A stretch of DNA of 64,000 nucleotides, from positions 1 to 64,000 of the forward strand of contig LUYE01000018.1 in the NCBI GenBank assembly GCA_001602645.1. The letters run 5' to 3'. Source of the stretch: Methanosarcinales archaeon Methan_01. GTDB taxonomy: Archaea > Halobacteriota > Methanosarcinia > Methanotrichales > Methanotrichaceae. Shown in pieces: positions 7,590 to 17,806 of the stretch (position 1 is the first letter of the stretch; every line of letters starts with the position of its first letter). The position numbers were made by a program, and so were the translations under genes. The notes under the pieces are model-generated. The model had not been told where the DNA came from. It made no database searches and saw nothing but the letters and a program-made list of their open reading frames with translations.

Positions 7590-8318
7590 CTATTCATTCT
7601 GCCGGCAGACGTCCTGGGAGACGAAGCCGTCCCCATCCCTCCGCATCTCGCAGACGATCCTGCCGTCGACGAGCCGCAAGATCCGGTCGGTCTTCTCGGC
7701 CATGTCCATGTCGTGGGTGACGAGGATGAAGGTCTGGTTCATCTGGCGATTCAGCTTTCGGAGGAGCTCGTAGATCATGTCGGAACTCTTGGAGTCGAGG
7801 TTTCCCGTCGGCTCATCCCCGATGACGATGGAAGGATGGCCAGCCAACGCCCTGGCCACCGCCACCCTCTGGTTCTGGCCTCCGGAGAGCTGGTTGGGCC
7901 TGTTATGGAGCCGGTCGCCGAGCCCCACCTCTTCGAGGAGGGTGATCGCCCGATGCCTCGCCTCCTTCTTGTCCATCCCGGCGATGAGCAGCGGCATCAT
8001 CACGTTCTCGACGGCGTCGAACTCCGGTAGGAGGTGGTGATACTGGAATATGAACCCCAGCTCCTTATTTCTCAGCCTAGCCCTCTCCTTTGGGCTGGCC
8101 TTGGTGATGTTCTGTCCCTTGAGCCAGATCTCCCCGTCGGAGGGGGTGTCCAATAGGCCTATCATGTTCAGAAGGGTCGACTTGCCGCTGCCGCTGGGCC
8201 CCACGATGGCGAGGACCTCCCCCTCTTTTATGGTCAGGTCGACGTCGTCTAGGGCCAACAGCTCCACCCCATCGCCGTAGACCTTTCTCAGCTTCTTGAT
8301 CTCTATGATGTTGCTCAA
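7590..8318 (-). CDS. ABC transporter ATP-binding protein, MacB/LolD type
   Basis: A complete ABC ATPase: Walker A GPSGSGKS, Q-loop (IFQYHHLLPEF), signature LSGGQNQR, Walker B IVIGDEP and switch histidine VTHDMD. The 'FQYHHLLPEF' and 'GDEPTGNLDS' forms are typical of LolD/MacB-like exporters. Start TTG at 8318 is chosen because GGAGGTGAT precedes it by six bases; the frame also opens at GTG 8372, which overlaps the permease stop. It is the last gene of a three-gene operon with two FtsX-like permeases and probably drives export or extraction of a lipoprotein, lipid or peptide. Confidence 0.93.
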   Translation of the reverse strand: MSNIIEIKKLRKVYGDGVELLALDDVDLTIKEGEVLAIVGPSGSGKSTLLNMIGLLDTPSDGEIWLKGQNITKASPKERARLRNKELGFIFQYHHLLPEFDAVENVMMPLLIAGMDKKEARHRAITLLEEVGLGDRLHNRPNQLSGGQNQRVAVARALAGHPSIVIGDEPTGNLDSKSSDMIYELLRKLNRQMNQTFILVTHDMDMAEKTDRILRLVDGRIVCEMRRDGDGFVSQDVCRQNE

Positions 8319-8368
8319 AGTCAGATCACCTCCGAAATATTCGACCACAGTCGGTCGAGGAACAGATA

Positions 8369-9532
8369 TCACTCGGTCGCTATCGCCTCCACGGGGTTGA
8401 GCCGCGAGGCCTTGTAGGCGGGGTATATCCCCGCGATGAAGTTGACTACCAGGGCGAAGACGGCTACATAGAGGAACGTATCCAGCTCCAGGATTACCGT
8501 CATCTTGTCGGATATGTAGATCTCGGCCGGCACCTCGATCGTCCCGATGAACTTCGCCGCGACGAAGGCGAGGCCGCCTCCCAGGAGCGCCGAGGGCGGC
8601 CCCAGGATCACGCTCTCCAGGACGAATATTTTCATGATTGAGATCCGGTCTGCCCCCATCGCCATCAAGATCCCTATCTCCTTCGTCCTCCGAGTTATTA
8701 TCATGATCATGGTGTTGGCGATGCCAAATCCAGCTATTATGGCGATCAATATATAGAATATGATCGAGTAGACCTGCTGGGTCTCCAGCTGATCCAGGAT
8801 GTCCCGGCTCTTATCCTGCCAGCTCTCCGCCTTATATCGGGTCCTCTCGTTCAGATCCGCGGCAACGGCGGGAGCCGCGTAGATGTCGGAGAGCCTGATC
8901 CCCATCTCAGTTACCACGTCCCCGTCCCCCAGGAGGATCTGGGCCGTCTCGAGGGGGAGGTAGACTAGGGTGCTGTCGAGGCCCGTCCTGGTATCGATGA
9001 TCCCTACGGCCTTCACCTGGATCGATGCGTTCTGCCGGACGAGCCGGAAATCGTCGCCCCGCTTCAGCTCCAGGTTCTCTGCGAGTTTGTCCCCCACCAC
9101 CGCGGCATACCTCTTGAACCGGAGGTCGTAGTAGTCGCCCCAGATCATGTCTTCCCTGACCCTCAGAAGGAGATCCTCCTGGACGGGGTCGGCCCCGATG
9201 AAGGTGACCCCCTCCACGTTATCCTTGTACTTCGCTGCGGCCCGTCCCACGAGCCTCGACGACGCCGCCAGGACCTCGGGACGCTCCTCGGCGATGGAGG
9301 TGAGGGTTCGATAGAGATAGATGTAGTCCTCATCCAACTTCGGGTCTACGGTGACGTGGGGCGAGTTCTCCACGGTGTTATCGATCAGGTTTTGCCTATA
9401 CCCCTCCGTCAGCCCTATCAGGACTACGATCACCCCCACGGCCAAGGCCACGGATAAGACGGTGAAGAGGACCATCCTGGGGTTTCCGAGGATGTGCCTT
9501 TCTGCGATCGATAGCTCGAACATCAGACTCAA
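8369..9532 (-). CDS. ABC transporter permease, FtsX/MacB type (second)
   Basis: A 387-residue permease with one N-terminal helix, a large extracytoplasmic MacB-like domain (about residues 45-240) and three C-terminal helices. The segment RRTKEIGILMAMGADRISIM and the terminal PAYKASRLNPVEAIATE are the diagnostic FtsX-domain sequences. It overlaps the upstream paralogous permease by four bases (ATGA) and is followed by the ATPase, so the transporter is probably a heterodimer of the two permeases with an ATPase dimer. Confidence 0.92.
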   Translation of the reverse strand: MSLMFELSIAERHILGNPRMVLFTVLSVALAVGVIVVLIGLTEGYRQNLIDNTVENSPHVTVDPKLDEDYIYLYRTLTSIAEERPEVLAASSRLVGRAAAKYKDNVEGVTFIGADPVQEDLLLRVREDMIWGDYYDLRFKRYAAVVGDKLAENLELKRGDDFRLVRQNASIQVKAVGIIDTRTGLDSTLVYLPLETAQILLGDGDVVTEMGIRLSDIYAAPAVAADLNERTRYKAESWQDKSRDILDQLETQQVYSIIFYILIAIIAGFGIANTMIMIITRRTKEIGILMAMGADRISIMKIFVLESVILGPPSALLGGGLAFVAAKFIGTIEVPAEIYISDKMTVILELDTFLYVAVFALVVNFIAGIYPAYKASRLNPVEAIATE

Positions 9533-10686
9533 CCTCGCAGGGCGATCACCGGATCCAGCTTTGAAGCCTTATGAGCAGGATAGACCCCGGCGATAATGCT
9601 CAGGGCCATGGCTAGGAGGGGAAAGGCGATGAGGTCGAAGGGATCCACCAGGAACTTGATGACGATCGCCTGAGGAGCCGACGGGTTGGTGACGGTGATC
9701 TGGAGGCTGTGGAGGTAGGTGGAGACGAGGTAGCCGAAGAGGCTGCCGGCCGTGCCTCCCGCGAGCCCCAAAATACCACTCTCGATGAGGAAGATCCTCC
9801 TGATCTGGGACTGGCTTGTCCCCATCGCCATCAACATCCCCACCTCTCTCGTCTTCTCCAGGACCAGCATGTTCATGACGTTGGCGATCCCGAAGGAGGC
9901 GATCAGAAGGACGAGGGCCAGGATCAGGTTGTTGGAGAAGGTCTCAAAGGCCAGAGACTCCTCGAACTCGGGGAAGAGGGTCCTCCAGCTGTCGGCGTCG
10001 TATCCAAGGGCCGAGATCTCCTCAGCGACGACGTCCGCCTGATAGGGGTCATCGAGATGGATGTTGATGTAGTTTATTACGTCCCCCTCCCCAAGAAACT
10101 CCTGGGCCGTATTCAGGGAGACGTAGGCAGCCCCGTCCCACTCCTCAATCCCCGTCCTGAAGACGCCCGCCACCACCAAGTTCATAGTCTTAGCGTCGGG
10201 GAAGCTGGCGACGACGTCCTCGCCGATCTTCACGTCCAGCTTCTCGGCCACCCCCTCCCCCAGAATGGCCCTCCTCCCGCTCGAGATCGCGTAGAAGTCG
10301 CCCTCGATCATGTACTTCTCGAGGCTCATCACCCTGTTCATCTCCGCCGGGATGCCCCCGGTCAACTCGACGTTTTCGACTTCGTCTTCGAAGGAGAGGG
10401 TCGCCGTGGTGCTGAGGGTAGGAGAGACGGCTGCGACCCCGGGGATCGTCCAGATGAACTCGATCAGGGTCTTGTAGAGGTAGATGTACTCCTCTCCCTC
10501 CTTGGGGAGGACCAGGACGTGGGGCGCCAGCTCGAAGATCAAGTCGAAGAAGATCTCGATGCTGCCGTTCATGACCGCCCGAAAGACGATGATGATGGCC
10601 ACGGCGAGGCCGACGGCCCCCACGGCGAGGGCGGTCTGCCTCTTCCTCGTCCTTATGTGCTTCATCGCGACGAACAGCTCGAGCAA
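9529..10686 (-). CDS. ABC transporter permease, FtsX/MacB type (first)
   Basis: About 385 residues with the same layout as its neighbour: N-terminal helix, long extracytoplasmic domain, then three helices with KTREVGMLMAMGTSQSQIRR and PAHKASKLDPVIALRG. Start TTG at 10686 (LLELFVAMKHIRTRKR...) is preferred to the longer frame from 10764, because a TATA box at 10744-10756 falls inside that extension and AAGGTGGAT precedes the TTG. It opens the operon. Two divergent permeases rather than one suggest a heterodimeric exporter. Confidence 0.9.
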   Translation of the reverse strand: MLELFVAMKHIRTRKRQTALAVGAVGLAVAIIIVFRAVMNGSIEIFFDLIFELAPHVLVLPKEGEEYIYLYKTLIEFIWTIPGVAAVSPTLSTTATLSFEDEVENVELTGGIPAEMNRVMSLEKYMIEGDFYAISSGRRAILGEGVAEKLDVKIGEDVVASFPDAKTMNLVVAGVFRTGIEEWDGAAYVSLNTAQEFLGEGDVINYINIHLDDPYQADVVAEEISALGYDADSWRTLFPEFEESLAFETFSNNLILALVLLIASFGIANVMNMLVLEKTREVGMLMAMGTSQSQIRRIFLIESGILGLAGGTAGSLFGYLVSTYLHSLQITVTNPSAPQAIVIKFLVDPFDLIAFPLLAMALSIIAGVYPAHKASKLDPVIALRG

Positions 10687-10743
10687 GGGATCCACCTTCT
10701 CCGGCACGCCAGGGCGCAAACGCCTATCCTGAGTTATTAGGAT

Positions 10744-10756
10744 CTTATTTATAGAG
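10744..10756 (-). promoter_or_regulatory. TATA box for the ABC exporter operon
   Basis: The minus strand reads CTCTATAAATAAG. Initiation about 25 bases downstream falls near 10724, upstream of the TTG at 10686, which supports the shorter permease start. The rest of the gap to 10965 shows nothing further. Confidence 0.6.
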
Positions 10757-10965
10757 ATCGGCAATGATCGCAGCCCTTAGGCAGTTGGTCTAGGGCGATC
10801 GTAGCCCCATGTAGATCCGATCTGAGGAACTGATGCCTTCGCCTCATTTCCGGCCTGCCCGAGGGAGGACCAAAGGACCGAGCTACTCCGACGGGCCAGT
10901 AGGCTGGAATCCGACCATCGACCTGTGAACGACGATGGGGCCAGAGATCAAAAGGGACGGGGACC

Positions 10966-11763
10966 TCAGAGGCTGACCTCTTCGGCCTCCTCCACAGAGT
11001 AGTTCTCGTGGACGACCTTGCATAGCCTCTTCACAAAGAGGGTCGGGTCTTCTGCCTGGAAGATGTTCCTTCCTATGGATAGGCCGCCGCCGCCGACCTT
11101 TATCGAGTCGTAGACCATCTCCAGGACCTGGTGCTCGGTATCCATCTTGGGGCCGCCCGCGATCACCACGGGAACGCTGCATCCCTTGACGACCTCCTTG
11201 AAGGTCTCGGGAGATCCAGTGTAGTTCGTCTTGACTATGTCCACCCCCAGCTCCGCCCCGATCCGGGCGGCGTGCTTGACGTACTCGACGTCGTGTTCGG
11301 ACTTCACCTTCGCCCCCCTCGGGTACATCATGGCGAGGAGAGGCATCCCCCAGCCGTCGCAGGTTCGAGCGACCCTTCCTAGATCCTGGAGCATCGTGGC
11401 CTCGTCATCGGCCCCGACGTTGACGTGGATGCTGACGGCGTCCGCTCCGACCCGGATGGCGTCCTCCACCTCGGTGACGAGGACCTTGTGGTTGGGGTCG
11501 GGCCCCAGGCTGGAGCTGGCGGATAGGTGGACGATCAGCCCCACGTCCCGGCCGTATCCCCGGTGGCCGAAGAGGGGAAGCCCCATGTGGCCGAGGACGG
11601 CGTTCGCCCCGCCCTCAGCCACCTTGTCCACGGCTCCCTGGAGGTCGATCAGCCCCTCGATGGGCCCCACCGTCAGGCCGTGGTCCATGGGGACGATGAC
11701 CGTCCGCCCCGTCCTCCTGTTGAAGATCCTCTCCATCCTGATGGACTTTCCGACGTTCCTCAT
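10966..11763 (-). CDS. 2-amino-3,7-dideoxy-D-threo-hept-6-ulosonate synthase (class I aldolase family)
   Basis: A TIM-barrel aldolase of 265 residues related to archaeal fructose-bisphosphate aldolase. In methanogens this form makes ADH from 6-deoxy-5-ketofructose phosphate and aspartate semialdehyde, the first step of the alternative route to dehydroquinate and aromatic amino acids. [18 protein letters not shown] at the N-terminus, LLAMMYPRG, the Schiff-base lysine in DIVKTNY (about residue 179) and [13 protein letters not shown] are all present. It stands alone; the partner dehydroquinate synthase II is not in the window. A dual FBP-aldolase role cannot be excluded. Confidence 0.88.
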   Translation of the reverse strand: MRNVGKSIRMERIFNRRTGRTVIVPMDHGLTVGPIEGLIDLQGAVDKVAEGGANAVLGHMGLPLFGHRGYGRDVGLIVHLSASSSLGPDPNHKVLVTEVEDAIRVGADAVSIHVNVGADDEATMLQDLGRVARTCDGWGMPLLAMMYPRGAKVKSEHDVEYVKHAARIGAELGVDIVKTNYTGSPETFKEVVKGCSVPVVIAGGPKMDTEHQVLEMVYDSIKVGGGGLSIGRNIFQAEDPTLFVKRLCKVVHENYSVEEAEEVSL

Positions 11764-11865
11764 GGGAGAAGGGCATTGAGGAGTCGAGATTAAAAGGTGG
11801 TGGTCAGACCCAGAAAACCGATTTATTTAATTACTTTCCGATCTACCATTTATGGAGGTTTATTT

Positions 11866-12603
11866 ATGAGGATCTTTGAAGCCCTTCTGCTGGGAATTAT
11901 GGTGCTATCAGCGTCTGCTGGCAACGCACTTGGAGAGAATTATGAAAGCGAAGACGTATCGATGCTGATGGTCTCGGGGACGGGTGATTCCACTGCCGAC
12001 GCCGATATGGTGACGATAGTCCTGGGAGTTCAGACGAGAAACGAGAGCGCAGCGGGCGCCGTCGCAGACAATGCTCAGATGATGGCCGAGGCCGTTGATG
12101 CCCTCCAGGCGGCCGGAGTCCCCGAGGAGGAGATAAAGACCTCCAGCTACTCGATCTACCCCACCCGAGACTGGATCGACGGAAAACAGTCCGAGAAGGT
12201 CATCTTCGAGGTCAATAACCAGGTCACCTTCACCCTCAACCTCACCGATGAGGTGGAGTTGGGCGGGATCATCGACGCCGCCGTCGGCGCCGGAGCCAAC
12301 ACCGTCGATAGCGTATCCTTCGGCCTCCGGGACCCGAACCCAGTCCAGGAGGAGGCTATGGAGAAAGCCGTCGTCGACGGCATGCGGAAGGCCGAGGTGA
12401 TCTCCGAGGCCGCCGGGGTGGCCCTGGGCCGGATCCTATCGATCGCCGAGGGCGGATCGGCCCCGATCCCGATGGCGGAGAGCAAGGTCTTCTTCGCCGC
12501 CGATGCGGGGGCGGCGACGCCGATCGTCCCCGACGACGTCAAGGTGACGGCGACGGTGACCATCACCTACGAGATCAAGGACTTGGTCGAAGCTCCGGCC
12601 TGA
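11866..12603 (+). CDS. SIMPL-domain (DUF541) secreted protein
   Basis: About 245 residues. A signal peptide covers residues 1-23; the mature protein begins a SIMPL domain with SGTGDSTADADMVTIVLGVQ and KTSSYSIYP, then alternating strands and helices to the C-terminus. The family is found in cell envelopes across bacteria and archaea; its biochemical role is not settled. Start ATG at 11866 follows GGAGGT by six bases and begins the signal peptide; the upstream in-frame ATG would add a non-signal extension. Likely monocistronic. Confidence 0.85.
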   Translation: MRIFEALLLGIMVLSASAGNALGENYESEDVSMLMVSGTGDSTADADMVTIVLGVQTRNESAAGAVADNAQMMAEAVDALQAAGVPEEEIKTSSYSIYPTRDWIDGKQSEKVIFEVNNQVTFTLNLTDEVELGGIIDAAVGAGANTVDSVSFGLRDPNPVQEEAMEKAVVDGMRKAEVISEAAGVALGRILSIAEGGSAPIPMAESKVFFAADAGAATPIVPDDVKVTATVTITYEIKDLVEAPA

Positions 12604-12708
12604 GGCCGGGGTTCCGCCCTCGAGGGGATCCCTCCCGGATTTATTCATTTTCCTCTATTTTTATGGCCTCATCAACCTATTAATACTTGAAATGCCCGAT
12701 CTCCATTC

Positions 12709-13122
12709 ATGAAGAGAATCCTCTTCCCCGGCCTCCTCGCAGGAGGTCTGATGCTCGGCGTATCCCTAGTCCTGGGCCTCGTCTCTTCAGCGATCTTTCC
12801 GGACGCCATGGCCGAGTACTCAAATTCGGAGATCTTTCGACAGATGGACGATCCCCTCATGTTCTACTTCTACCTCCACCCGTTCGTCATGGGCGTCATC
12901 CTCTCCTTCATCTGGCTGAAGGTGAGAGGTCTGATCGACGGAGATGGGCTGAAGAAGGGGCTCGTCTACGGCTTCTACGTCTGGCTCTTCTTCGGAGTCC
13001 CTGGGATGCTGATCTCCATCACCACCTTCCAAGTCTCAACGCTTCTCGTTCTGACCTGGACCGTCAGCGTCCTGGCCCAGGATCTGGCAGCAGGCGTCGG
13101 CCTTGCTCGGATGACCAGGTAG
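12709..13122 (+). CDS. Conserved small membrane protein
   Basis: A 137-residue protein with four hydrophobic helices (about residues 5-28, 55-72, 84-102 and 109-128). It carries a polar loop around residues 30-50 containing YSNSEIF and a HPF at the start of helix 2. The family is not recognised with certainty. It begins with a lysine/arginine start typical of a membrane protein. The upstream gap has TTAATACTT as a possible TATA element. No functional neighbour. Confidence 0.7.
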   Translation: MKRILFPGLLAGGLMLGVSLVLGLVSSAIFPDAMAEYSNSEIFRQMDDPLMFYFYLHPFVMGVILSFIWLKVRGLIDGDGLKKGLVYGFYVWLFFGVPGMLISITTFQVSTLLVLTWTVSVLAQDLAAGVGLARMTR

Positions 13123-13193
13123 TTGAAATTGATGAGACGCCTCCGCGTTGGGATTGCCATAGTCCAAAAATATGATCAAGGTACAGCCTCGGA

Positions 13194-13592
13194 CTACCCA
13201 GCGTCGTAGTAGCAGACGCTGTCGACGTCCAGGACCGTCGGGGATCCGATCTCGAAGCTCTTCACCCGCCTCACCCTCCCGTGGCCGACCATCGCAAGCT
13301 GGACCCGGGCCGCTTGAGACTCCCTCTCCTCGTAGAAGTCGGCCCCCGCCTGGACGACCTTGTGGGTCACCACCTGGATCTCCCGGACCCTGGTCAGCAT
13401 CCCCCCCGTCCCGGCTACGATGTCGGGTCCGCTCGCCTCCGTCAGGAATATGACGTCCCCGAGGCTGGTGTGGAGGAGGGCCAGGAAGTTGTGGGGGCTC
13501 CTGATCTCCAGGGTCCTGATCCCGTTGGTCAATAGCTCCCTGATCACCGGCCTTGATATCCCAGTAAGTGCAACGCATTCCATCTTCATCAC
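13194..13592 (-). CDS. DUF473 family protein
   Basis: The 132-residue protein begins MMKMECVALTGIS and matches the DUF473 family, which is restricted largely to methanogens and related Euryarchaeota. Function is unknown. The sequence is a compact alpha/beta protein without signal peptide or membrane helices. Its start overlaps the stop of the upstream PAC2 protein by four bases, so the two are co-translated, a pairing that suggests a protein quality-control role by association only. Confidence 0.8.
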   Translation of the reverse strand: MMKMECVALTGISRPVIRELLTNGIRTLEIRSPHNFLALLHTSLGDVIFLTEASGPDIVAGTGGMLTRVREIQVVTHKVVQAGADFYEERESQAARVQLAMVGHGRVRRVKSFEIGSPTVLDVDSVCYYDAG

Positions 13593-14326
13593 CCGTACAT
13601 CGGGAACTGGAGCTCCCTTCTGCCCGGAACCTCTTCAGCAGAGGTGCTCTGCACCTGATCGGCGAGCTTCTGCATCTGCAGCTCGATCTCCTCCGCCCTC
13701 TCCTCCAGATCCGTCGTATCGACCTGGAGGCCGTAGAGGTTGTTGAGCATCTTGACGGTGACGACCGCCGCCCGGGGGTCTGGGGCCATGCTGTGGGTCT
13801 CGCCCAGGAGGCATATCGCCGGCATCTTCCGGAGGAGGCACTCGTTCATGACGGAACCCGATATCCCCGATATGGTCCCGAACTCGAAGACCTCCACCTC
13901 CCCCCGGATCTTCTCCAGCATCTCCTTGTTGGTCGCAGCCCCGAAGACCCGCTGCTGGTCGCCCATCACCGTAATCCCGGCTAGACAGACCATCTCCCTC
14001 GCTCCGATCGACTCCGCCCAGGATACGATCCCCCGGGCGAGGTCGTAGGAGGCGGCTGGGTGGACGGGGATGTCCGAGCTGACCACCACCACCCCCAGGT
14101 CCGCCTTTTCGTATATCCTAACCGGCATGTGGGCGACGCCCCCCACCAGGACGGATATCGGCGGGAAGAACCGCGAATCTATGGCGCCGAGGTAGTCCAT
14201 CTCCAGCTTGTTGACGACGTACTGGCTTGCGATATTTCCGATCAGCCCGATCCCCGGAAACCCCTCGATGACCACGGGGCTCTCGGATCTGGGCCTCTCA
14301 GCTCTGACCTGGACTTCGTCAGTCAT
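13589..14326 (-). CDS. PAC2-family protein (proteasome assembly chaperone-like)
   Basis: About 245 residues with the PAC2 core: VIEGFPGIGLIGNIAS at residue 16, FFPPISVLVGG, VVVVSSDIPVHP and the C-terminal ICLLGETHS. Archaeal members (PbaB-like) assist proteasome assembly or act as ATP-independent chaperones. Start ATG at 14326 is favoured since homologues begin shortly before the VIEGFPG motif; the frame is open further upstream but without a ribosome site. It lies in an operon with DUF473. Confidence 0.85.
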   Translation of the reverse strand: MTDEVQVRAERPRSESPVVIEGFPGIGLIGNIASQYVVNKLEMDYLGAIDSRFFPPISVLVGGVAHMPVRIYEKADLGVVVVSSDIPVHPAASYDLARGIVSWAESIGAREMVCLAGITVMGDQQRVFGAATNKEMLEKIRGEVEVFEFGTISGISGSVMNECLLRKMPAICLLGETHSMAPDPRAAVVTVKMLNNLYGLQVDTTDLEERAEEIELQMQKLADQVQSTSAEEVPGRRELQFPMYG

Positions 14327-14470
14327 GAAAATATGTTTGTCCTCTGATCGGTGATAAGAGCATCGGTCATCGCCCTTCAATAAATCCCATTGGGGAGGAA
14401 TTGCTGGAACAACTTATTAATTCCATCAACGACTAAAAGGACCAGCAAATCTTGGAGATGGTGTGATCCT

Positions 14471-14752
14471 ATGGGATTCGAACGCGTCGGCGGGGAGGAC
14501 CGGGGCGAGATAACCCTCTACGCCCTCAGCACCTGCGTCTGGTGCCATAAGACCAAAAAGCTCCTCCAGGATCTGGGGGCGGAGTTCAGATACGTCTACG
14601 TCGACCTTCTGGAAGGGGCTGATAGGGATAAAACCCTCGAAGAGGTGAAGCGGCACAACCCGAATATCACCTTCCCCACCACGGTCATCGACGGCGAGAA
14701 GTCCATCATCGGCTTCAAGGAGAGGGAGATGAAGGAGGCCCTGGGACTATGA
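14471..14752 (+). CDS. Glutaredoxin-like thiol oxidoreductase
   Basis: A 93-residue thioredoxin-fold protein. [18 protein letters not shown] holds the CxxC active site, with the cis-proline motif FPTTVIDG later. Small archaeal glutaredoxin-like proteins reduce disulfides, often fed by ferredoxin-linked reductases. The start ATG at 14471 follows GGTGTGAT. Its stop overlaps the start of the FTR-rubredoxin gene by four bases, so it is probably the partner thiol protein of that reductase. A TATA-like TTATTAATT lies about 55 bases upstream. Confidence 0.88.
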   Translation: MGFERVGGEDRGEITLYALSTCVWCHKTKKLLQDLGAEFRYVYVDLLEGADRDKTLEEVKRHNPNITFPTTVIDGEKSIIGFKEREMKEALGL

Positions 14753-15267
14753 CAGACTCTGAGCCTTCTCAAGAGGAAGTGGAGAACCTCCACGAGCAGC
14801 TCGACCGGGAGGCGGAGGAGATGGGCTACCACCTCAACCCCGACCTCGACTTTACAAGGAGCCTGATACGAGGGCTTCTGGTGAACGAGAGGCGCTACGG
14901 CTACCATTCATGCCCCTGCAGGCTAGCCTCCGGGGACAGGGATGACGACCTGGACATAATATGCCCCTGCGACTATCGGGACCAGGATCTGAACGAGTAC
15001 GGTGCCTGCTACTGCGCCCTATACGTCTCCGAAGAGGTCTTGGCCGGCGAGCGGGATCTCTTGGCCGTCCCCGAAAGGAGGCCGTCTCCCGAGGTGAGGG
15101 CGAGGGCGACGAAGGCCTTATCCGCCCCCTCGGGAGAAGCGTTCTCCACCCTACCGTACCCGGTCTGGAGGTGCAAGGTCTGCGGATACCTCTGCGCCAA
15201 GGACGAGCCTCCTGGGGTCTGCCCCATCTGCAAGGCGAATATGGAGAGGTTCGAGCGGTTCACCTGA
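14749..15267 (+). CDS. Ferredoxin:disulfide reductase (FTR catalytic domain fused to rubredoxin)
   Basis: The 172-residue protein has an N-terminal ferredoxin-thioredoxin reductase catalytic domain with CPC at about residue 55, CPC near 72 and CYC near 87. These supply the [4Fe-4S] ligands and redox disulfide; plant-type enzymes have CHC where this has CYC. A C-terminal rubredoxin-like zinc/iron knuckle (CKVCGY ... CPIC) follows. Similar fusions are known in methanogens, where they pass electrons from ferredoxin to thiol proteins. The gene overlaps the glutaredoxin gene by ATGA, pointing to that protein as acceptor. CopA follows after 44 bases. Confidence 0.9.
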   Translation: MTDSEPSQEEVENLHEQLDREAEEMGYHLNPDLDFTRSLIRGLLVNERRYGYHSCPCRLASGDRDDDLDIICPCDYRDQDLNEYGACYCALYVSEEVLAGERDLLAVPERRPSPEVRARATKALSAPSGEAFSTLPYPVWRCKVCGYLCAKDEPPGVCPICKANMERFERFT

Positions 15268-15311
15268 CCGGCCGATCCGGAGGAAAGATTTCTTCATGGG
15301 GGCGAGGGACT

Positions 15312-17771
15312 ATGGATGAAGGTGAGAAGTGGAGGAGGACGGAGCTCCAGATATCCGGGATGACCTGCGCATCCTGCGCCGCCGCCGTCGAGGAGGCCCT
15401 GATGGAGGTGGAGGGGGTCGTTGAGGCCAGAGTGAACCTGGGAAAGGAGACCGCCGTGGTGGAGGTCGACCCCTCGAAGGCGAAGCTCGTCGACCTGGAG
15501 AGGGCGGTATCAGATGCAGGCTACTCCGTCGTCGACGAGAGGGTCGCCCTCAAGGTGGGGGGGATGATCTGCGCCTCCTGCGTCTCCTCGGTGGAGGAGG
15601 CGATCGGCGAGGTGGAGGGGGTCGTCGAGGTCACCGTCAACCTGGGGGACGAGAAGGCTTGGGTCACCTACAACCCGAGGATCGCCTCCGTCGCCGATAT
15701 CAGGGCGGCGATCGAGGAGGCGGGATACCAGTACCTCGGGATCGCCGGGGAGGAGAGCGGGGAGAGGGAGGCTAGGGAGAGGGACCTCCGGGATAAGAAG
15801 CGTAGGGCGGCTGTCGGCTTTGCCGTCGGCTCCTTTCTGATGATCATCGATATGGCCCACCTCCACCTTCCGGTCCCGATGCCGATCATCATGCTCGCCA
15901 TATCGACCCCCGCCTTCATCTACCTCAGCCGGCCGATCTTCTCGGCGGGAATCCGAGCCCTCCGCCATCGGTCCCTGACGATGGACGTCATGTACTCCAT
16001 GGGGATCGGTGTCGCCTTCATATCGAGCGTGATGGGGACCTTCGGGATCGTCCTGACGGACCAGTTCATCTTCTACGAGACAGCCGTCTTCCTCGCCGCC
16101 TTCCTCACCCTGGGAAGGTACCTGGAGGCGAGGGCAAGGGGGAGGACCTCCGAGGCGATCAAGAAGCTGATGGGGCTTCAGCCCAAGACCGCCACCGTCC
16201 TCCGGGACGGCCAGGAGATGGAGGTCGCGGCCGTCGACCTCCTCGTCGGGGACGTGATCCTCGTCCGGCCGGGGGAGAAGGTCCCCGCCGACGGGGTCGT
16301 CCTCGACGGCGAGAGCTACGTCGACGAGGCGATGATCACCGGCGAGCCGGTCCCGGTCAAGAAGAGGAAGGGGGACGCCGTCGTCGGCGGAACCCTCAAC
16401 AAGAACGGGGCTATCAAGTTCGAGGCGTCAAAGGTCGGAAGGGAGACGGCTCTGGCTCAAATAATCGCCCTGGTAGAGGAGGCCCAAGGGTCGAGGCCCT
16501 CGATCCAGAGGATGGCGGATCGGGCCGTCGCCCTCTTCATCCCTGCAGTCCTGACGGTGGCGGCCGCCACCTTCCTCCTCTGGCGCTTCGTCTTTGCTGG
16601 CCTCGTCCTGGGTGACCCCCTCCTATTCGCCCTCACCGCCACCATATCGGTCCTGGTGGTGGCCTGCCCCTGCGCCCTGGGCCTGGCGAGCCCCACCGCC
16701 ATCACGGTAGGGATCGGCCGGGCGGCGGAGCTGGGGGTCCTGGTGAAGAGCGGCGAGGCTCTGGAGGCCTCCGAGAAGCTCAACGCCGTCGTCTTCGACA
16801 AGACAGGAACCCTCACCGTCGGGAGGCCTGAGGTGACGGACCTCATAGCCTTCGGGATCGACGAAATGGATCTCCTCCGGATCGCCGCCGGGATCGAGGC
16901 GAACTCCGAGCATCCCCTGGCCGAGGCGGTGGTGAGGAGGGCGAGGTCCGATGGGGCCCTCATCCCCGAGGCCGACTCCTTTGAGGCCTTTGGAGGGAAG
17001 GGGGTCATCGGCAGGATCGATGGGACCGACGCCGCCGTCGGAAACAGGATCCTCCTCCGGGGGATGGGGATCGATATCCCCGAGGAGATCGACGGAGCCT
17101 CCCTCCGGATCGAGGAGGAGGGGAAGACCTCCCTCCTCGTCGCCTCCGCCGGCCGGGTCGTCGGCATCCTCGGGGTAGCCGACGCCCTAAAGGAGAACTC
17201 GATAGAAGCGGTCCTTCGGCTTAAGAAGATGGGCTTTGAGGTGATGATGATCACCGGCGACAACCCCAGGAACGCCGGAATCGTGGCGAGAGAGATTGGG
17301 ATCGGGAGGGTCCTCGCCGAGGTCCTCCCCTCGGATAAGGCCCGAGAGATAAAGAAGCTCCAGGATGCGGGGTCTGTCGTCGCCTTCGTCGGGGACGGGA
17401 TAAACGACGCCCCAGCCCTCGCCCAGGCTGACGTGGGGATCGCCATCGGCAGCGGCACCGACGTGGCGATCGAGAGCGGCGAGATCGTCCTCATCCGAGA
17501 CGACCTCCTGGACGTGGTGGCGGCGATCGAGCTCAGCCGGAAGGTGATAGGAAGGGTGAAGCTGAACCTCTTCTGGGCCTTCGCCTACAACGCCGCCCTG
17601 ATCCCGGTGGCGGCCGGGATCCTATACCCGAGCTTCGGGGTCGCCTTCCGGCCGGAGTTTGCGGCCCTCGCCATGGCCGCCAGCTCCGTGACGGTGGTCA
17701 GCCTCTCCCTGCTGCTGAAGGGGTACGTACCCCCCTCCAAGAGGGGGACAGAAGGGGGCAAGAAGGGCTGA
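15312..17771 (+). CDS. copA: P1B-type copper-transporting ATPase
   Basis: An 819-residue CopA. Two N-terminal heavy-metal domains carry GMTCASC (about residue 16) and GMICASC (about 86). The core has the phosphatase motif TGEP, the membrane CPC of the Cu(I) site, the phosphorylation site DKTGT, the HP motif (SEHPLAEA) of the nucleotide domain and [10 protein letters not shown]. It should export Cu(I) from the cytoplasm. Start ATG at 15312 begins just before the first metal domain; the frame is open farther upstream within the FTR gene but that part is out-of-frame coding. A YHS protein follows. Confidence 0.95.
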   Translation: MDEGEKWRRTELQISGMTCASCAAAVEEALMEVEGVVEARVNLGKETAVVEVDPSKAKLVDLERAVSDAGYSVVDERVALKVGGMICASCVSSVEEAIGEVEGVVEVTVNLGDEKAWVTYNPRIASVADIRAAIEEAGYQYLGIAGEESGEREARERDLRDKKRRAAVGFAVGSFLMIIDMAHLHLPVPMPIIMLAISTPAFIYLSRPIFSAGIRALRHRSLTMDVMYSMGIGVAFISSVMGTFGIVLTDQFIFYETAVFLAAFLTLGRYLEARARGRTSEAIKKLMGLQPKTATVLRDGQEMEVAAVDLLVGDVILVRPGEKVPADGVVLDGESYVDEAMITGEPVPVKKRKGDAVVGGTLNKNGAIKFEASKVGRETALAQIIALVEEAQGSRPSIQRMADRAVALFIPAVLTVAAATFLLWRFVFAGLVLGDPLLFALTATISVLVVACPCALGLASPTAITVGIGRAAELGVLVKSGEALEASEKLNAVVFDKTGTLTVGRPEVTDLIAFGIDEMDLLRIAAGIEANSEHPLAEAVVRRARSDGALIPEADSFEAFGGKGVIGRIDGTDAAVGNRILLRGMGIDIPEEIDGASLRIEEEGKTSLLVASAGRVVGILGVADALKENSIEAVLRLKKMGFEVMMITGDNPRNAGIVAREIGIGRVLAEVLPSDKAREIKKLQDAGSVVAFVGDGINDAPALAQADVGIAIGSGTDVAIESGEIVLIRDDLLDVVAAIELSRKVIGRVKLNLFWAFAYNAALIPVAAGILYPSFGVAFRPEFAALAMAASSVTVVSLSLLLKGYVPPSKRGTEGGKKG

Positions 17772-17806
17772 AAGGAGAGATGTCAGCCTTATTGATCTTT
17801 GAGGTG

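Noticed and set aside
14961-15311. N-terminal extension of CopA
   Set aside because: The frame is open through the FTR gene, but the sequence there is out-of-frame coding. ATG 15312 directly precedes the first metal-binding domain.
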